NCBI RefSeq assembly: GCF_001687365.1
Contig: NZ_LGLV01000010.1
Coordinates: 124,001 to 188,000 of the forward strand
Reading direction: 5' to 3'
Origin: Pararhizobium polonicum
Lineage (GTDB): Bacteria > Pseudomonadota > Alphaproteobacteria > Rhizobiales > Rhizobiaceae
Length of the DNA stretch: 64,000 bases
The notes under the pieces were generated by a model that saw only the letters and a program-made list of their open reading frames with translations, searched no databases and was not told where the DNA came from. Below, piece by piece: positions 20,996 to 31,057 of this stretch (positions within the stretch are counted from its first letter, which is position 1; each line of letters starts with the position of its first letter). The position numbers were made by a program, and so were the translations under genes.

Positions 20996-21898
20996 ATGTC
21001 TATTCTCGTCAATAAAGACACCAAGGTCCTCGTTCAGGGCCTGACCGGCAAGACCGGCACCTTCCACACCGAACAGGCGCTTGCTTACTATGGCACGCAG
21101 ATGGTCGGCGGTATCCACCCGAAGAAGGGTGGCGAAACCTGGACCGGTTCGAAGGGCGAAAGCCTGCCGATCTTTGCAACGGTCGCCGAAGCCAAGGAGC
21201 GGACCGGCGCCGATGCGTCGGTGATCTACGTTCCGCCGGCAGGGGCCGCCGACGCGATCATCGAGGCGATCGAAGCCGAGATCCCGTTCATCACCTGCAT
21301 TACCGAAGGCATCCCGGTCATGGACATGGTGCGCGTCAAGGCTCGCCTCGACCGCTCCAAGTCGCGGCTGCTTGGGCCGAACTGCCCGGGCATCCTGACG
21401 CCGGAAGAATGCAAGATCGGCATCATGCCGGGCTCGATCTTCCGCAAGGGGTCGGTCGGTATCGTCTCGCGCTCCGGCACGCTGACCTATGAGGCCGTGT
21501 TCCAGACGTCGAACGAAGGCCTTGGCCAGACGACGGCTGTCGGCATCGGCGGCGATCCGGTCAAGGGCACCGAGTTCATCGACGTGCTGGAATTGTTCCT
21601 CGCCGACGAAGCCACGACCTCGATCATCATGATCGGCGAAATCGGCGGCGCGGCGGAAGAGGATGCGGCGCAGTTCCTCAAGGACGAAGCCAAGAAAGGC
21701 CGCAGCAAGCCGATGGCCGGCTTCATCGCCGGTCGTACCGCGCCGAAGGGCCGCACGATGGGCCATGCCGGTGCCGTTGTTTCCGGCGGCAAGGGCGATG
21801 CCGAATCCAAGATCGAAGCCATGGAATCGGCCGGCATCCGCGTCTCGCCGTCGCCGGCGCGCCTCGGCAAGACACTGGTCGAAGTCCTCAAGGGCTGA
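20996..21898 (+). CDS. sucD: succinyl-CoA synthetase alpha subunit
   Basis: This 300-residue subunit binds CoA in its N-terminal Rossmann domain ([20 protein letters not shown]). The phosphorylated histidine lies in [11 protein letters not shown] near residue 250. [18 protein letters not shown] is a family signature. It forms the heterotetramer with SucC, encoded immediately upstream. Confidence 0.98.
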   Translation: MSILVNKDTKVLVQGLTGKTGTFHTEQALAYYGTQMVGGIHPKKGGETWTGSKGESLPIFATVAEAKERTGADASVIYVPPAGAADAIIEAIEAEIPFITCITEGIPVMDMVRVKARLDRSKSRLLGPNCPGILTPEECKIGIMPGSIFRKGSVGIVSRSGTLTYEAVFQTSNEGLGQTTAVGIGGDPVKGTEFIDVLELFLADEATTSIIMIGEIGGAAEEDAAQFLKDEAKKGRSKPMAGFIAGRTAPKGRTMGHAGAVVSGGKGDAESKIEAMESAGIRVSPSPARLGKTLVEVLKG

Positions 21899-22057
21899 GA
21901 CACCTTGATGTGATCGGGCAGGTGGTTGCAAGCCGCCCGCCCGTCTCCATCTGAAGCAGGGCAACGGCGTCAGCGCCGATGCCCGTCAGGGTCGACCGGC
22001 ACCGAAGCCGGCAGCGTTAACAAGTCAGGAGGCGGACGGACAGGTCCGCAAAACATC

Positions 22058-25054
22058 ATGGCAAGGCAAGAAGCCAACGAGCAATTTCAGCTGACATCGT
22101 TCCTCGACGGAGCGAATGCCGGCTATATCGAGCAGCTTTATGCGCGTTACGAAAGCGATCCGTCGTCGGTCTCCGGCGAATGGCAATCGTTCTTCAAGGC
22201 GCTGCAGGATCAGCCTGAAGACGTGATCAGGGCTGCCAAGGGCGCCTCCTGGAAAAAGCCGAACTGGCCGATTGCCGCCAAGGGCGATCTCGTTTCCGCG
22301 CTCGACGGCGATTGGGGCACGGTTGAGAAGGTCATCGAAAAGAAGGTGCAGGCCAAGGCCGAGGCGCAGGCCGCCGCGACCGGCGTTGCCGCAGCGCCCG
22401 CCGACGTTCACCAGTCGACCCGCGACAGCGTCCGCGCCATCATGCTGATCCGCGCCTACCGCATGCGCGGCCATCTGCATGCCAAGCTCGACCCGCTGGC
22501 GATTGCCGCTCCGGTCGACGATTATCACGAGCTGTCGCCGTCGAATTACGGCTTCGGCGCGGAAGACATGGACCGCCCGATCTTCATCGACAACGTGCTC
22601 GGTCTCGAATATGCGACCCTGCGTGAGATCGTCGATATTCTCGAGCGGACCTACTGTTCGACGCTCGGTGTCGAGTTCATGCATATTTCCGATCCGGAAA
22701 TCAAAGGCTGGATCCAGGAGCGCATCGAAGGCCCGGACAAGGGCGTCGATTTCACCCCGGAAGGCAAGAAGGCCATCCTGCAGAAGCTGATCGAGGCCGA
22801 GGGTTTCGAGCAGTTCATCGACGTCAAGTACAAGGGCACCAAGCGCTTCGGCCTTGATGGCGGCGAGAGCCTGATCCCGGCGCTGGAGCAGATCATCAAG
22901 CGCGGCGGCCAGGAAGGCCTGAAGGAAATCATCCTCGGCATGGCCCATCGCGGCCGTCTGAACGTTTTGACCAACGTCATGGGCAAGCCGCATCGTGCGG
23001 TGTTCCACGAGTTCAAGGGCGGCTCGGCCGCTCCGGACGATGTCGAAGGCTCCGGCGACGTGAAGTACCATCTGGGTGCCTCCTCGGACCGCGAGTTCGA
23101 CGGCAACAAGGTGCATCTGTCGCTGACGGCCAACCCGTCGCATCTGGAAATCGTCAATCCTGTCGTCATGGGCAAGGCCCGCGCCAAGCAGGACCAGATG
23201 GCCAAGATCTTCGAAGGCGACGTCATTCCGTTGTCCGAGCGGGCGCAGGTCATGCCGCTCTTGCTGCATGGTGACGCGGCTTTTGCCGGCCAGGGCGTTA
23301 CGGCTGAAATTCTCGGACTGTCTGGCCTGCGCGGTCACCGCGTTGCCGGCACCGTGCATTTCATCATCAACAACCAGATCGGCTTCACCACCAATCCGGC
23401 CTTCTCGCGCTCGTCGCCCTATCCGTCCGACGTCGCCAAGATGATCGAGGCGCCGATCTTCCACGTCAATGGTGACGATCCGGAAGCGGTTGTCTACGCC
23501 GCCAAGATCGCCACCGAATTCCGGATGAAGTTCCACAAGCCTGTCGTCGTCGACATGTTCTGCTATCGCCGCTTCGGCCATAACGAAGGCGACGAGCCGT
23601 CGTTCACGCAGCCGAAGATGTACAAGGTCATCCGCGCCCACAAGACGGTCGTGCAGATCTATGGCGCTCGGCTGATCGCCGAAGGCCTGATCTCGGAAGG
23701 CGATCTGGAAAAGATGCGAGCCGACTGGCGCGCGCGTCTCGAGCAGGAGTTCGAGGCCGGGCAGTCCTACAAGCCGAACAAGGCCGACTGGCTGGATGGC
23801 GTCTGGTCCGGTCTTCGGGCCGCCGACAATCAGGACGAGCAGCGTCGCGGCAAGACCTCGGTGCCGATGAAGGTGCTGAAGGATGTCGGCCGCAAGCTGT
23901 CGGAAGTGCCGGCCGGCTTCAACGCCCACAAGACCATCCAGCGCTTCATGGATGGCCGCGCCAACATGGTGCAGACCGGCGAAGGGATCGACTGGGCGAT
24001 GGCCGAAGCGCTGGCGTTCGGCACGCTGGCGGTCGAAGGCACGAAGATCCGCCTGTCGGGCCAGGATTGCGAACGCGGCACCTTCTCGCAGCGTCATACG
24101 GTTCTCTACGATCAGGAAACCGAAGACCGCTACATTCCGCTCGCCAACCTGTCGCCGACCCAGGCCCGCTACGAGGTCATCAACTCGATGCTTTCGGAAG
24201 AGGCCGTGCTCGGCTTCGAATACGGTTATTCGCTGGCCCGCCCGAATGCGCTGACGCTGTGGGAAGCCCAGTTCGGCGACTTCGCCAACGGTGCGCAGGT
24301 CGTGTTCGACCAGTTCATCTCGTCGGGCGAACGCAAGTGGCTGCGCATGTCCGGCCTCGTCTGCCTGCTGCCGCACGGCTATGAAGGCCAGGGTCCGGAA
24401 CATTCCTCGGCCCGCCTCGAGCGCTGGCTGCAGATGTGCGCCGAAGACAATATGCAGGTCGCCAACGTCACGACGCCGGCGAACTATTTCCACATCCTGC
24501 GCCGCCAGGTGAAGCGCGACTTCCGCAAGCCGCTGATCATCATGACGCCGAAGTCGCTGCTGCGCCACAAGCGCGCGGTGTCCTCGCTGTCGGAGATGGC
24601 CGGCGAGACCTCGTTCCACCGTCTGCTCTGGGACGATGCCGAGGTCATCAAGGACGGCCCGATCAAGCTGCAGAAGGACGCCAAGATCCGCCGCGTCGTG
24701 CTGTGCACCGGCAAGGTCTATTACGACCTGCTGGAAGAGCGCGAAAAGCGCGGGATCGACGATGTCTACCTGCTGCGTGTCGAACAGCTCTATCCGTTCC
24801 CGGCCAAGGCGCTGATCAACGAACTGTCGCGCTTCCGCAACGCTGAAATGGTCTGGTGCCAGGAAGAGCCGAAGAACATGGGCGCCTGGTCGTTCATCGA
24901 CCCCTATCTGGAATGGGTGCTGGCCCATATCGATGCGAAGTATCAGCGCGTGCGCTATACCGGCCGTCCGGCCGCCGCCTCGCCGGCAACGGGCCTGATG
25001 TCCAAGCACCTCGCCCAGCTCGCCGCTTTCCTCGAAGACGCCCTCGGAGGCTGA
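22058..25054 (+). CDS. sucA: 2-oxoglutarate dehydrogenase E1 component
   Basis: The 998-residue thiamin-diphosphate enzyme decarboxylates 2-oxoglutarate and passes succinyl to SucB. The N-terminal helix MARQEANEQFQLTSFLDGAN includes the E2-binding segment. FIEQLYARY-like YIEQLYARYESDPSSV is followed by the dehydrogenase core with AHRGRLNVL and the ThDP-binding GDAAFAGQGV and NNQIGFTT. The frame is open upstream to 21926, but ATG 22058 matches the family. A 159-bp gap after sucD and a hairpin after the stop suggest some independent control within the block. Confidence 0.98.
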   Translation: MARQEANEQFQLTSFLDGANAGYIEQLYARYESDPSSVSGEWQSFFKALQDQPEDVIRAAKGASWKKPNWPIAAKGDLVSALDGDWGTVEKVIEKKVQAKAEAQAAATGVAAAPADVHQSTRDSVRAIMLIRAYRMRGHLHAKLDPLAIAAPVDDYHELSPSNYGFGAEDMDRPIFIDNVLGLEYATLREIVDILERTYCSTLGVEFMHISDPEIKGWIQERIEGPDKGVDFTPEGKKAILQKLIEAEGFEQFIDVKYKGTKRFGLDGGESLIPALEQIIKRGGQEGLKEIILGMAHRGRLNVLTNVMGKPHRAVFHEFKGGSAAPDDVEGSGDVKYHLGASSDREFDGNKVHLSLTANPSHLEIVNPVVMGKARAKQDQMAKIFEGDVIPLSERAQVMPLLLHGDAAFAGQGVTAEILGLSGLRGHRVAGTVHFIINNQIGFTTNPAFSRSSPYPSDVAKMIEAPIFHVNGDDPEAVVYAAKIATEFRMKFHKPVVVDMFCYRRFGHNEGDEPSFTQPKMYKVIRAHKTVVQIYGARLIAEGLISEGDLEKMRADWRARLEQEFEAGQSYKPNKADWLDGVWSGLRAADNQDEQRRGKTSVPMKVLKDVGRKLSEVPAGFNAHKTIQRFMDGRANMVQTGEGIDWAMAEALAFGTLAVEGTKIRLSGQDCERGTFSQRHTVLYDQETEDRYIPLANLSPTQARYEVINSMLSEEAVLGFEYGYSLARPNALTLWEAQFGDFANGAQVVFDQFISSGERKWLRMSGLVCLLPHGYEGQGPEHSSARLERWLQMCAEDNMQVANVTTPANYFHILRRQVKRDFRKPLIIMTPKSLLRHKRAVSSLSEMAGETSFHRLLWDDAEVIKDGPIKLQKDAKIRRVVLCTGKVYYDLLEEREKRGIDDVYLLRVEQLYPFPAKALINELSRFRNAEMVWCQEEPKNMGAWSFIDPYLEWVLAHIDAKYQRVRYTGRPAAASPATGLMSKHLAQLAAFLEDALGG

Positions 25055-25055
25055 A

Positions 25056-25084
25056 AACCGGGGGACTGATCAAGTCCCCCGGTT
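25056..25084 (+). terminator. strong hairpin between sucA and sucB
   Basis: A 12-bp perfect stem (AACCGGGGGACT / AGTCCCCCGGTT) with a GATCA loop starts 2 bp after the sucA stop. It is followed by CTTCCAC rather than a T-run. It may be a partial terminator or an RNA-stability element that tunes E1 against E2 output. Confidence 0.55.
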
Positions 25085-25131
25085 CTTCCACTTATAGAAA
25101 CAGACACCCGATCAACGGACGATAAAATATC

Positions 25132-26370
25132 ATGGCCACAGAAATCCGCGTTCCTACTCTTGGCGAATCCGTCAGCGAAGCCACCGTCGGTACCTGGTTC
25201 AAGAAGGTTGGCGATACCGTCAAAGCCGATGAGCCGATCCTCGAACTCGAAACCGACAAGGTGACGATCGAAGTTCCGGCACCGGCTGCCGGTGTGCTGT
25301 CCGAAATCGTTGCCGCCGCCGGCGAAACCGTCGGTCTCGGCGCGCTGCTCGGCAATATCGCAGCCGGTGCCGCAGGTGCCGGTGTGGCTGCACCGGCCGT
25401 AGCCGACAAGAAGGTTGCCGAGCCCGCAGCCGCCGCTCCGGCTGCTGCCCCCGCTGCAACGCCGGTTGCCTCCGCCATGCCGGCAGCGCCGGCCGCTGCC
25501 AAGATGCTGGCTGAAAACAACCTCTCGGCCGAGCAGGTCGATGGTTCCGGCAAGCGCGGCCAGGTGCTGAAGGGCGATGTCATCGCCGCTGTTACCAAGG
25601 GTCTTTCGACGCCTGCGGCTTCCGAGCCGGTCAAGGCCGTGTCGCGTGGTCCGTCGTCGGCCGAGGATGCGCCGCGCGAAGAGCGCGTCAAGATGACCCG
25701 CCTGCGCCAGACCATCGCCAAGCGCCTCAAGGATGCCCAGAACACGGCAGCCATGCTGACCACCTACAACGAGGTGGACATGTCGGCTGTCATGGCGCTG
25801 CGCACCAAGTACAAGGACATTTTCGAGAAGAAGCACGGCGTCAAGCTCGGCTTCATGGGCTTCTTCACCAAGGCGGTGACGCACGCCCTGAAGGAAATTC
25901 CTTCCGTCAACGCCGAGATCGACGGTTCCGACATCATCTACAAGAACTTCTGCCATATCGGCATGGCCGTCGGCACCGACAAGGGTCTCGTCGTTCCCGT
26001 CATCCGCGACGCCGACGAGATGTCGATCGCCGAAGTCGAGAAGGATCTCGGCCGTCTTGCCAAGCTTGCCCGCGATGGCGCGCTCTCCATGGCCGACATG
26101 CAGGGCGGCACGTTCACGATCACCAATGGCGGCGTCTACGGTTCGCTGATGTCCTCGCCGATCCTCAATGCGCCGCAGTCGGGCATTCTCGGCATGCACA
26201 AGATCCAGGACCGCCCGGTCGTCGTCGGCGGCCAGATCGTCATCCGTCCGATGATGTATCTCGCGCTCTCCTACGATCACCGCATCGTCGACGGCAAGGA
26301 GGCCGTGACCTTCCTCGTGCGCGTCAAGGAAAGCCTGGAGGATCCGGAGCGTCTCGTTCTCGATCTGTAA
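25132..26370 (+). CDS. sucB: 2-oxoglutarate dehydrogenase E2, dihydrolipoyl succinyltransferase
   Basis: The 412-residue core enzyme transfers succinyl from lipoyl-lysine to CoA. It has one lipoyl domain (1-80) with the lipoylated lysine in [10 protein letters not shown] (about residue 43) and an Ala/Pro-rich linker (about 80-120). The peripheral E3-binding domain ([19 protein letters not shown]) follows. The catalytic C-terminal domain has the active site [14 protein letters not shown] single lipoyl domain is normal for E2o. A REP-type repeat separates it from the next gene. Confidence 0.98.
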   Translation: MATEIRVPTLGESVSEATVGTWFKKVGDTVKADEPILELETDKVTIEVPAPAAGVLSEIVAAAGETVGLGALLGNIAAGAAGAGVAAPAVADKKVAEPAAAAPAAAPAATPVASAMPAAPAAAKMLAENNLSAEQVDGSGKRGQVLKGDVIAAVTKGLSTPAASEPVKAVSRGPSSAEDAPREERVKMTRLRQTIAKRLKDAQNTAAMLTTYNEVDMSAVMALRTKYKDIFEKKHGVKLGFMGFFTKAVTHALKEIPSVNAEIDGSDIIYKNFCHIGMAVGTDKGLVVPVIRDADEMSIAEVEKDLGRLAKLARDGALSMADMQGGTFTITNGGVYGSLMSSPILNAPQSGILGMHKIQDRPVVVGGQIVIRPMMYLALSYDHRIVDGKEAVTFLVRVKESLEDPERLVLDL

Positions 26371-26392
26371 TTGGATGATCTCATGGCTTGAG

Positions 26393-26504
26393 GCCCCTCA
26401 TCCGGCCTGTCGGCCACCTTCTCCCCGCTCGCGGGGAGAAGGACAAGCGGCTGGCTCCGTCGTCCCCTCTCCCCGCGAGCGGGGAGAGGGCTAGGGTGAG
26501 GGGC
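26393..26504. repeat. REP-like palindromic repeat, copy 1
   Basis: GCCCCTCATCC at the left pairs with GGGTGAGGGGC at the right. Each half carries its own hairpin: CCTTCTCCCCGCTCGCGGGG-type on the left and CTCTCCCCGCGAGCGGGGAG on the right. Copies in the same layout lie at 43547-43652 and, inverted, at 53482-53590. It fills most of the 178-bp gap between sucB and the MAPEG gene. Confidence 0.82.
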
Positions 26505-26548
26505 TTTGCAATAAAAGAGCTCAGTCGATCACAAGGGAATCGTCTTTA

Positions 26549-26962
26549 ATGGACGCAGCAGTTCTGGCCGTATCGCCTTTCATCACGCTTCTCGCATGGA
26601 GCGTGGTGCTGCTGGCCGTCCATATCGGGCTGCAGAGCATTCCCGCCACGCTGGAGCTGGGATCGGCATGGAATGCCGGCCCGCGCGACGATGGACAAAA
26701 GCCGTCCGGCGTCTTTGCCGGACGTGCGGAGCGGGTATTTGCCAATTTCCGTGAAACCTACCCGGCCTTCGTCGGTCTGGCTGTTGCGCTTGCCGTCACG
26801 GGGGATTTGAGCGGCTGGGGCCTGGCTGGCGCCTGGTTGTGGCTTGTCTGCCGGATCGTCTATATCCCGCTCTATCTGGCGGGCATTGCCTATGTCCGCT
26901 CGCTCGTTTGGGTCGGATCGCTCATCGGCTTGCTCGTGATGACGGCCGTGCTTATCTTCTGA
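26549..26962 (+). CDS. MAPEG family membrane protein
   Basis: The 137-residue protein has four hydrophobic helices. The MAPEG-like features are GRAERVFANFRETYPAFVGLAVAL and RIVYIPLYLAGI. The family includes membrane glutathione transferases, but bacterial members like this one are uncharacterised. It follows sucB on the same strand, and a LysE-type exporter gene begins 37 bp later. Its presence inside a TCA block probably reflects shared transcription rather than shared function. Confidence 0.85.
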   Translation: MDAAVLAVSPFITLLAWSVVLLAVHIGLQSIPATLELGSAWNAGPRDDGQKPSGVFAGRAERVFANFRETYPAFVGLAVALAVTGDLSGWGLAGAWLWLVCRIVYIPLYLAGIAYVRSLVWVGSLIGLLVMTAVLIF

Positions 26963-26999
26963 CGGATATCGGAACCCGTAAACGACCGGAGACACCGCC

Positions 27000-27641
27000 G
27001 TGCATCCCTATCTGTTCGAACTTGCGTCTTTGATGGCGATCTTTTCCTTCGCCATCGTCTCCCCCGGTGCCGATCTGGCCATGGTCATGCGCCAGTCGAT
27101 CATGAACGGCCGCCGCTCGGCGATCATCACCTCGTTCGGCGTCGGTACCTCGCTGATGTTCCACGTCACCTACACGATCCTGGGACTGGGGCTGATCATC
27201 TCGCAGTCGATCTACCTGTTCAACATCGTCAAATGGTGCGGTGTCGCCTACCTGCTCTATATCGGCATCAAGTCGCTGCGGGCCGGCAAGACGGACATGA
27301 CGGTTGAGGCCGAGGGCGTCGAAGGCGGCGAAAAGCGCCAGTCCGGGCTGAAGGCCTTCGGCCTCGGCTTTGCCGCCAATGCGCTCAATCCCAAGCCGGT
27401 GTTCTTCTTCCTGTCGATCTTCTCGACGGTGGTCAGCGCCCATACGCCGATCGCGGTCAAGTTCGGTTATGGCCTTGTCATGGCAAGTTGCCTGATCCTC
27501 TGGTTCGTCGGCGTCAGCCTGTTCATGACGACGCCGAAGATGCGCGCCGCCTTCTCGCGCGCCAGCCAGTGGATCGACCGCGCCAGCGGCCTGGTCTTCA
27601 TCGCGCTCGGCCTGAAGCTCGCCACCGAAAAGGCGGCCTGA
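27000..27641 (+). CDS. LysE/RhtB family amino acid exporter
   Basis: The 213-residue membrane protein has six predicted helices. The family motif is near the N terminus: SPGADLAMVMRQSIMNGRRS, a variant of the usual SPGPD. It probably exports an amino acid or derivative; the substrate is unknown. It starts with GTG 27000, and the next gene starts 2 bp after its stop, so the two are cotranscribed. Confidence 0.87.
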   Translation: MHPYLFELASLMAIFSFAIVSPGADLAMVMRQSIMNGRRSAIITSFGVGTSLMFHVTYTILGLGLIISQSIYLFNIVKWCGVAYLLYIGIKSLRAGKTDMTVEAEGVEGGEKRQSGLKAFGLGFAANALNPKPVFFFLSIFSTVVSAHTPIAVKFGYGLVMASCLILWFVGVSLFMTTPKMRAAFSRASQWIDRASGLVFIALGLKLATEKAA

Positions 27642-27643
27642 GC

Positions 27644-28138
27644 ATGCGTGTTGCCGTTTCCGCATCGATCCTGAGCGCTTTGCTGGCGGCCACGCCGGCA
27701 TGGGCGGCGGATTGCCTGCAGGAACAGGCTGTCTACGGCGATGCCGACGGCGCCTACGCGCTGCGCTTCGAGCCGGTGGGCTCGGCCAGTGCGGTCACCA
27801 GCAACCATTTCAAGGTCACGGTCGCCAAGACCGATCTGGTGCTCGACGGCATCGTCATGCAGTCGGGCGAACCGGTCCGGCCGAACGGCATGATCATGAA
27901 CAAGTGCCCGGAAGGCGATGTGACGGGCGCCGATATCGCCGCCTGCACCGTCTGGGAAGGCGTGATCTATGCCATCGGTGCCGACGGCAAGGTTGCTCTT
28001 CTGCCGGACGAAGGCGCTGTGGCGGCGACGCAATTGCTGCTGCCGGATCTCGGCCCCGCCATTCGCAATTCGGCGATCTGGGGCAAGGCCACCGTCGCGC
28101 CCTGGGATGTCCTGACCTTCAAGGAATGCAATTCATGA
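27644..28138 (+). CDS. hypothetical periplasmic protein
   Basis: The 164-residue protein has a clean signal peptide (MRVAVSASILSALLAATPAWA, cleaved before ADCLQ) and a small beta-rich mature part. Four cysteines (DCLQ, KCPEG, ACTVW, ECNS) could form two disulfides. It sits between a LysE exporter gene and an SDR gene; its stop overlaps the SDR start by 4 bp (ATGA). I know no function for the family. Confidence 0.75.
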   Translation: MRVAVSASILSALLAATPAWAADCLQEQAVYGDADGAYALRFEPVGSASAVTSNHFKVTVAKTDLVLDGIVMQSGEPVRPNGMIMNKCPEGDVTGADIAACTVWEGVIYAIGADGKVALLPDEGAVAATQLLLPDLGPAIRNSAIWGKATVAPWDVLTFKECNS

Positions 28139-28893
28139 GGAACGACGAACAACCCGTTCTGCTGGTGACCGGCGGCAGCCGCGGCATCGGCGCGGCCATC
28201 TGCCGGTCGGCGGCCGGGCAGGGCTGGGCGGTTGCCGTCAATTATGCCTCGAACCGGGCGGCTGCCAATGCGGTCGTTGCCGCGATCGAAGCAGCCGGCG
28301 GCACGGCCATCGCGGTTGAAGGCGACGTCGGCAGCGAGGCGGGCATCGCCGCGATCTTTGCGGCGGTGGACAAGACTTTCGGCCGCCTCGACGGGCTGGT
28401 CAACAATGCCGGCATCGTCGATGCGCCGGCCCGGATCGACGAGATGACGGCGGAGCGGCTGGAGCGCATGCTGCGGATCAATGTCTCTGGCTCGATCCTG
28501 TGTGCGGCCGCCGCCGTCCGGCGTATGTCGGTGCGTCACGGCGGCAAGGGCGGTGTCATCGTCAATATTTCCTCGATGGCCGCCGTTCTGGGCTCAGCCG
28601 GGCAATATGTCGACTATGCCGCCTCCAAGGGTGCCATCGATACCTTTACCGTCGGGCTGTCGCGCGAGGTTGTTTCGGACGGCATCCGCGTCAACGCGGT
28701 GCGGCCGGGCGTCATCGATACGGACATCCATGCCTCGGGCGGTCTGCCGGATCGCGCCCGCGATCTTGCGCCGACCATTCCGATGCAGCGGCCGGGCACC
28801 GCGCAAGAGGTCGCCGATGCCGTTCTCTATCTCATTTCCCCTTCGTCGTCCTATGTCACGGGCGCCATTCTCAACGTCAGCGGCGGACGATAG
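28135..28893 (+). CDS. SDR family oxidoreductase
   Basis: This 252-residue classical short-chain dehydrogenase has the cofactor motif [12 protein letters not shown], the structural NNAG, catalytic Ser in [11 protein letters not shown] and the YxxxK pair in [10 protein letters not shown]. The C-terminal pattern [12 protein letters not shown] is that of glucose-dehydrogenase or 3-ketoacyl-reductase-like members. The substrate is unknown. It starts inside the stop of the preceding gene, and lpd begins 23 bp after it. Confidence 0.9.
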   Translation: MRNDEQPVLLVTGGSRGIGAAICRSAAGQGWAVAVNYASNRAAANAVVAAIEAAGGTAIAVEGDVGSEAGIAAIFAAVDKTFGRLDGLVNNAGIVDAPARIDEMTAERLERMLRINVSGSILCAAAAVRRMSVRHGGKGGVIVNISSMAAVLGSAGQYVDYAASKGAIDTFTVGLSREVVSDGIRVNAVRPGVIDTDIHASGGLPDRARDLAPTIPMQRPGTAQEVADAVLYLISPSSSYVTGAILNVSGGR

Positions 28894-28916
28894 CCGCTCT
28901 CAGGAAGGACTTTTTC

Positions 28917-30323
28917 ATGGCTTATGATCTCATCGTTATCGGCAGCGGCCCCGGCGGCTATGTCTGCGCCATCAAGGCAGCCCAACTCGGCCTCAAGGTC
29001 GGCGTCATCGAGAAGCGCGCCACCTATGGCGGCACCTGCCTCAACATCGGCTGCATCCCCTCCAAGGCGCTGCTGCATGCGTCGGAAGTCTTCCACCAGA
29101 CCGGCCACGGCATCGATGCGCTCGGCGTCGAGGTCTCCGCCCCGAAGCTGAACCTTGGAAAGATGCTCGCCCATAAGGACGCGACGGTGAAGTCCAACGT
29201 CGACGGCGTCGCCTTCCTGTTCAAGAAGAACAAGATCGATACCTTCCAGGGCACCGGCAAGGTTCTCGGCGAAGGCAAGGTCTCCGTCACCAATGACAAG
29301 GGCGAAGAGCAGGTCATCGAGACCAAGAACGTCGTCATCGCCACCGGTTCCGATGTTGCCGGCATTCCGGGTGTCGAGGTCGAGATTGACGAAAAGATCA
29401 TCATCTCGTCGACCGGCGGTCTTGCGCTGGAAAAGGTTCCCGCCAGCCTGGTCGTCGTCGGTGGCGGCGTCATCGGGCTCGAGCTTGGCTCGGTCTGGTC
29501 GCGCCTCGGCGCCAAGGTCACCGTGGTCGAATATCTCGACACCATCCTTGGCGGCATGGACGGCGAAGTTTCCAAGCAGTTCCAGCGCATGCTGGTCAAG
29601 CAGGGCATCGATTTCAAGCTCGGCGCCAAGGTGACCGGCGTTGAAAAATCCGGCAAGGGCGCGAAGGTGACCTATGAGCCGGTCAAGGGCGGCGATGCCG
29701 CAACGATCGAGGCCGATGTCGTCCTGATCGCCACCGGCCGCAAGCCGTTTACCGATGGCCTTGGCCTGGCCGAAGCCGGCGTTGTTCTGGACAAGCGCGG
29801 TCGCGTCGAGATCGACCATCATTTCCTCACCAGCGTTCCCGGCATCTATGCGCTGGGTGACGTCGTGCGCGGGCCGATGCTGGCCCACAAGGCGGAAGAC
29901 GAGGGCGTCGCCGTCGCGGAGATCATCGCCGGCCAGGCCGGCCATGTGAATTACGATGTCATCCCGAGCGTCGTCTACACCCAGCCGGAAGTCGCCTCCG
30001 TCGGCAAGACCGAGGAAGAGCTGAAGGCGGCTGGTATCGCCTACAAGGTCGGCAAGTTCCCATTCACCGCCAACGGCCGGGCGCGGGCGATGCTGCAGAC
30101 CGACGGCTTCGTCAAGATCCTTGCCGATCAGGCAACCGACCGGGTTCTCGGCGGCCATATCGTCGGCTTCGGCGCCGGCGAGATGATCCACGAGATCACC
30201 GTGCTGATGGAATTCGGCGGCTCGTCGGAAGACCTCGGCCGCACCTGCCACGCCCATCCGACCATGTCTGAAGCGGTCAAGGAAGCGGCGCTCGCCACCT
30301 TCTTCAAGCCGATCCATATGTAA
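28917..30323 (+). CDS. lpdA: dihydrolipoyl dehydrogenase (E3)
   Basis: The 468-residue flavoenzyme reoxidises dihydrolipoyl groups for the 2-oxoglutarate dehydrogenase complex. FAD binding is by [19 protein letters not shown]. The redox-active disulfide is in [19 protein letters not shown] is bound around [16 protein letters not shown], and the catalytic His-Glu pair is in [10 protein letters not shown]. The context (after sucAB) marks it as the E3 of this complex. A terminator-like hairpin follows. Confidence 0.97.
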   Translation: MAYDLIVIGSGPGGYVCAIKAAQLGLKVGVIEKRATYGGTCLNIGCIPSKALLHASEVFHQTGHGIDALGVEVSAPKLNLGKMLAHKDATVKSNVDGVAFLFKKNKIDTFQGTGKVLGEGKVSVTNDKGEEQVIETKNVVIATGSDVAGIPGVEVEIDEKIIISSTGGLALEKVPASLVVVGGGVIGLELGSVWSRLGAKVTVVEYLDTILGGMDGEVSKQFQRMLVKQGIDFKLGAKVTGVEKSGKGAKVTYEPVKGGDAATIEADVVLIATGRKPFTDGLGLAEAGVVLDKRGRVEIDHHFLTSVPGIYALGDVVRGPMLAHKAEDEGVAVAEIIAGQAGHVNYDVIPSVVYTQPEVASVGKTEEELKAAGIAYKVGKFPFTANGRARAMLQTDGFVKILADQATDRVLGGHIVGFGAGEMIHEITVLMEFGGSSEDLGRTCHAHPTMSEAVKEAALATFFKPIHM

Positions 30324-30334
30324 TCGATACCTGC

Positions 30335-30360
30335 GAGGGGCCGTGACAATCGGCCCCTTT
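30335..30360 (+). terminator. terminator after lpdA
   Basis: The stem AGGGGCCG / CGGCCCCT with a TGACAAT loop is followed by a short TTT run. It begins about 12 bp after the lpdA stop and probably ends the TCA block transcript. Confidence 0.7.
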
Positions 30361-30414
30361 GCGGCTCGTTCCCGTGCGGCCTATTCTGCGGCCACATAGT
30401 GGGAGAGCATGCCG

Positions 30415-30912
30415 ATGGCGCCGCGCAATCATCCAGTCCCCGTCACCCTGCCGCATCCGGCGCTCCCCAGCGCCGATTGGGCGGATTGCTACGAGCGTAC
30501 GGTCGCGGGCAGCGCGCTGACGGCAACGGCCGCCGCGCAGCGGACATTGGGCGATTTTCCGGCCTGGGTCCGCGCTTTGATCTGGCTGCGCAATGCAGCC
30601 GTTCGCCCCTTCGGCCTGAAGGCCCCGGGAGATCATCCCGACGGCAATGCGCAGATGATCGGGCTCTTTCCCGTCATCTCCCGGTCGGATCAACAGATCG
30701 TCCTCGGCTTCGATGATGCGCATCTCGACTTTCACGTCGTCGTCGATGTCCGCAGCGCCGGGGAAGCCGGCCAGATTGCCGGCGTGACGACGCTGGTTCA
30801 CCGGAAGATCCTCATGGGAAAGCTCTATATCGCCGTCATCACGCCCTTCCACCGGCTGATCGTCCGGACCATGCTGTCACGGCTTTCGCATCCGTTGGCA
30901 CAGGCGGACTGA
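30415..30912 (+). CDS. DUF2867-like protein
   Basis: This cytosolic protein of about 165 residues has the patterns ADWADCYERT, ALIWLRNAAVRPFGLK and LGFDDAHLDFHVVVDV. These fit the DUF2867 family, a SRPBCC-like fold in rhizobial proteins of unknown function. ATG 30415 has GGGAG nine bases upstream and is preferred to ATG 30409. It appears to be a single-gene unit between lpdA and the cyclase. Confidence 0.72.
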   Translation: MAPRNHPVPVTLPHPALPSADWADCYERTVAGSALTATAAAQRTLGDFPAWVRALIWLRNAAVRPFGLKAPGDHPDGNAQMIGLFPVISRSDQQIVLGFDDAHLDFHVVVDVRSAGEAGQIAGVTTLVHRKILMGKLYIAVITPFHRLIVRTMLSRLSHPLAQAD

Positions 30913-31057
30913 AATCCTTGGCGTGAGGCGTCGTGCATGCGGCTGCGTCCGTTGGTGGTGGCCCATGCTGCCCTCCGGTCCGCCCTTGTAAAACCACGTT
31001 TCTGCGCCAGTTTTCCTGGTCGGCGCAACAGGTGCCGATGGCCCAAGGTAGGTATTC

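Noticed and set aside
22025-25009. A long open frame opposite sucA
   Set aside because: No domain is recognisable and the length follows from codon bias of sucA on the other strand.
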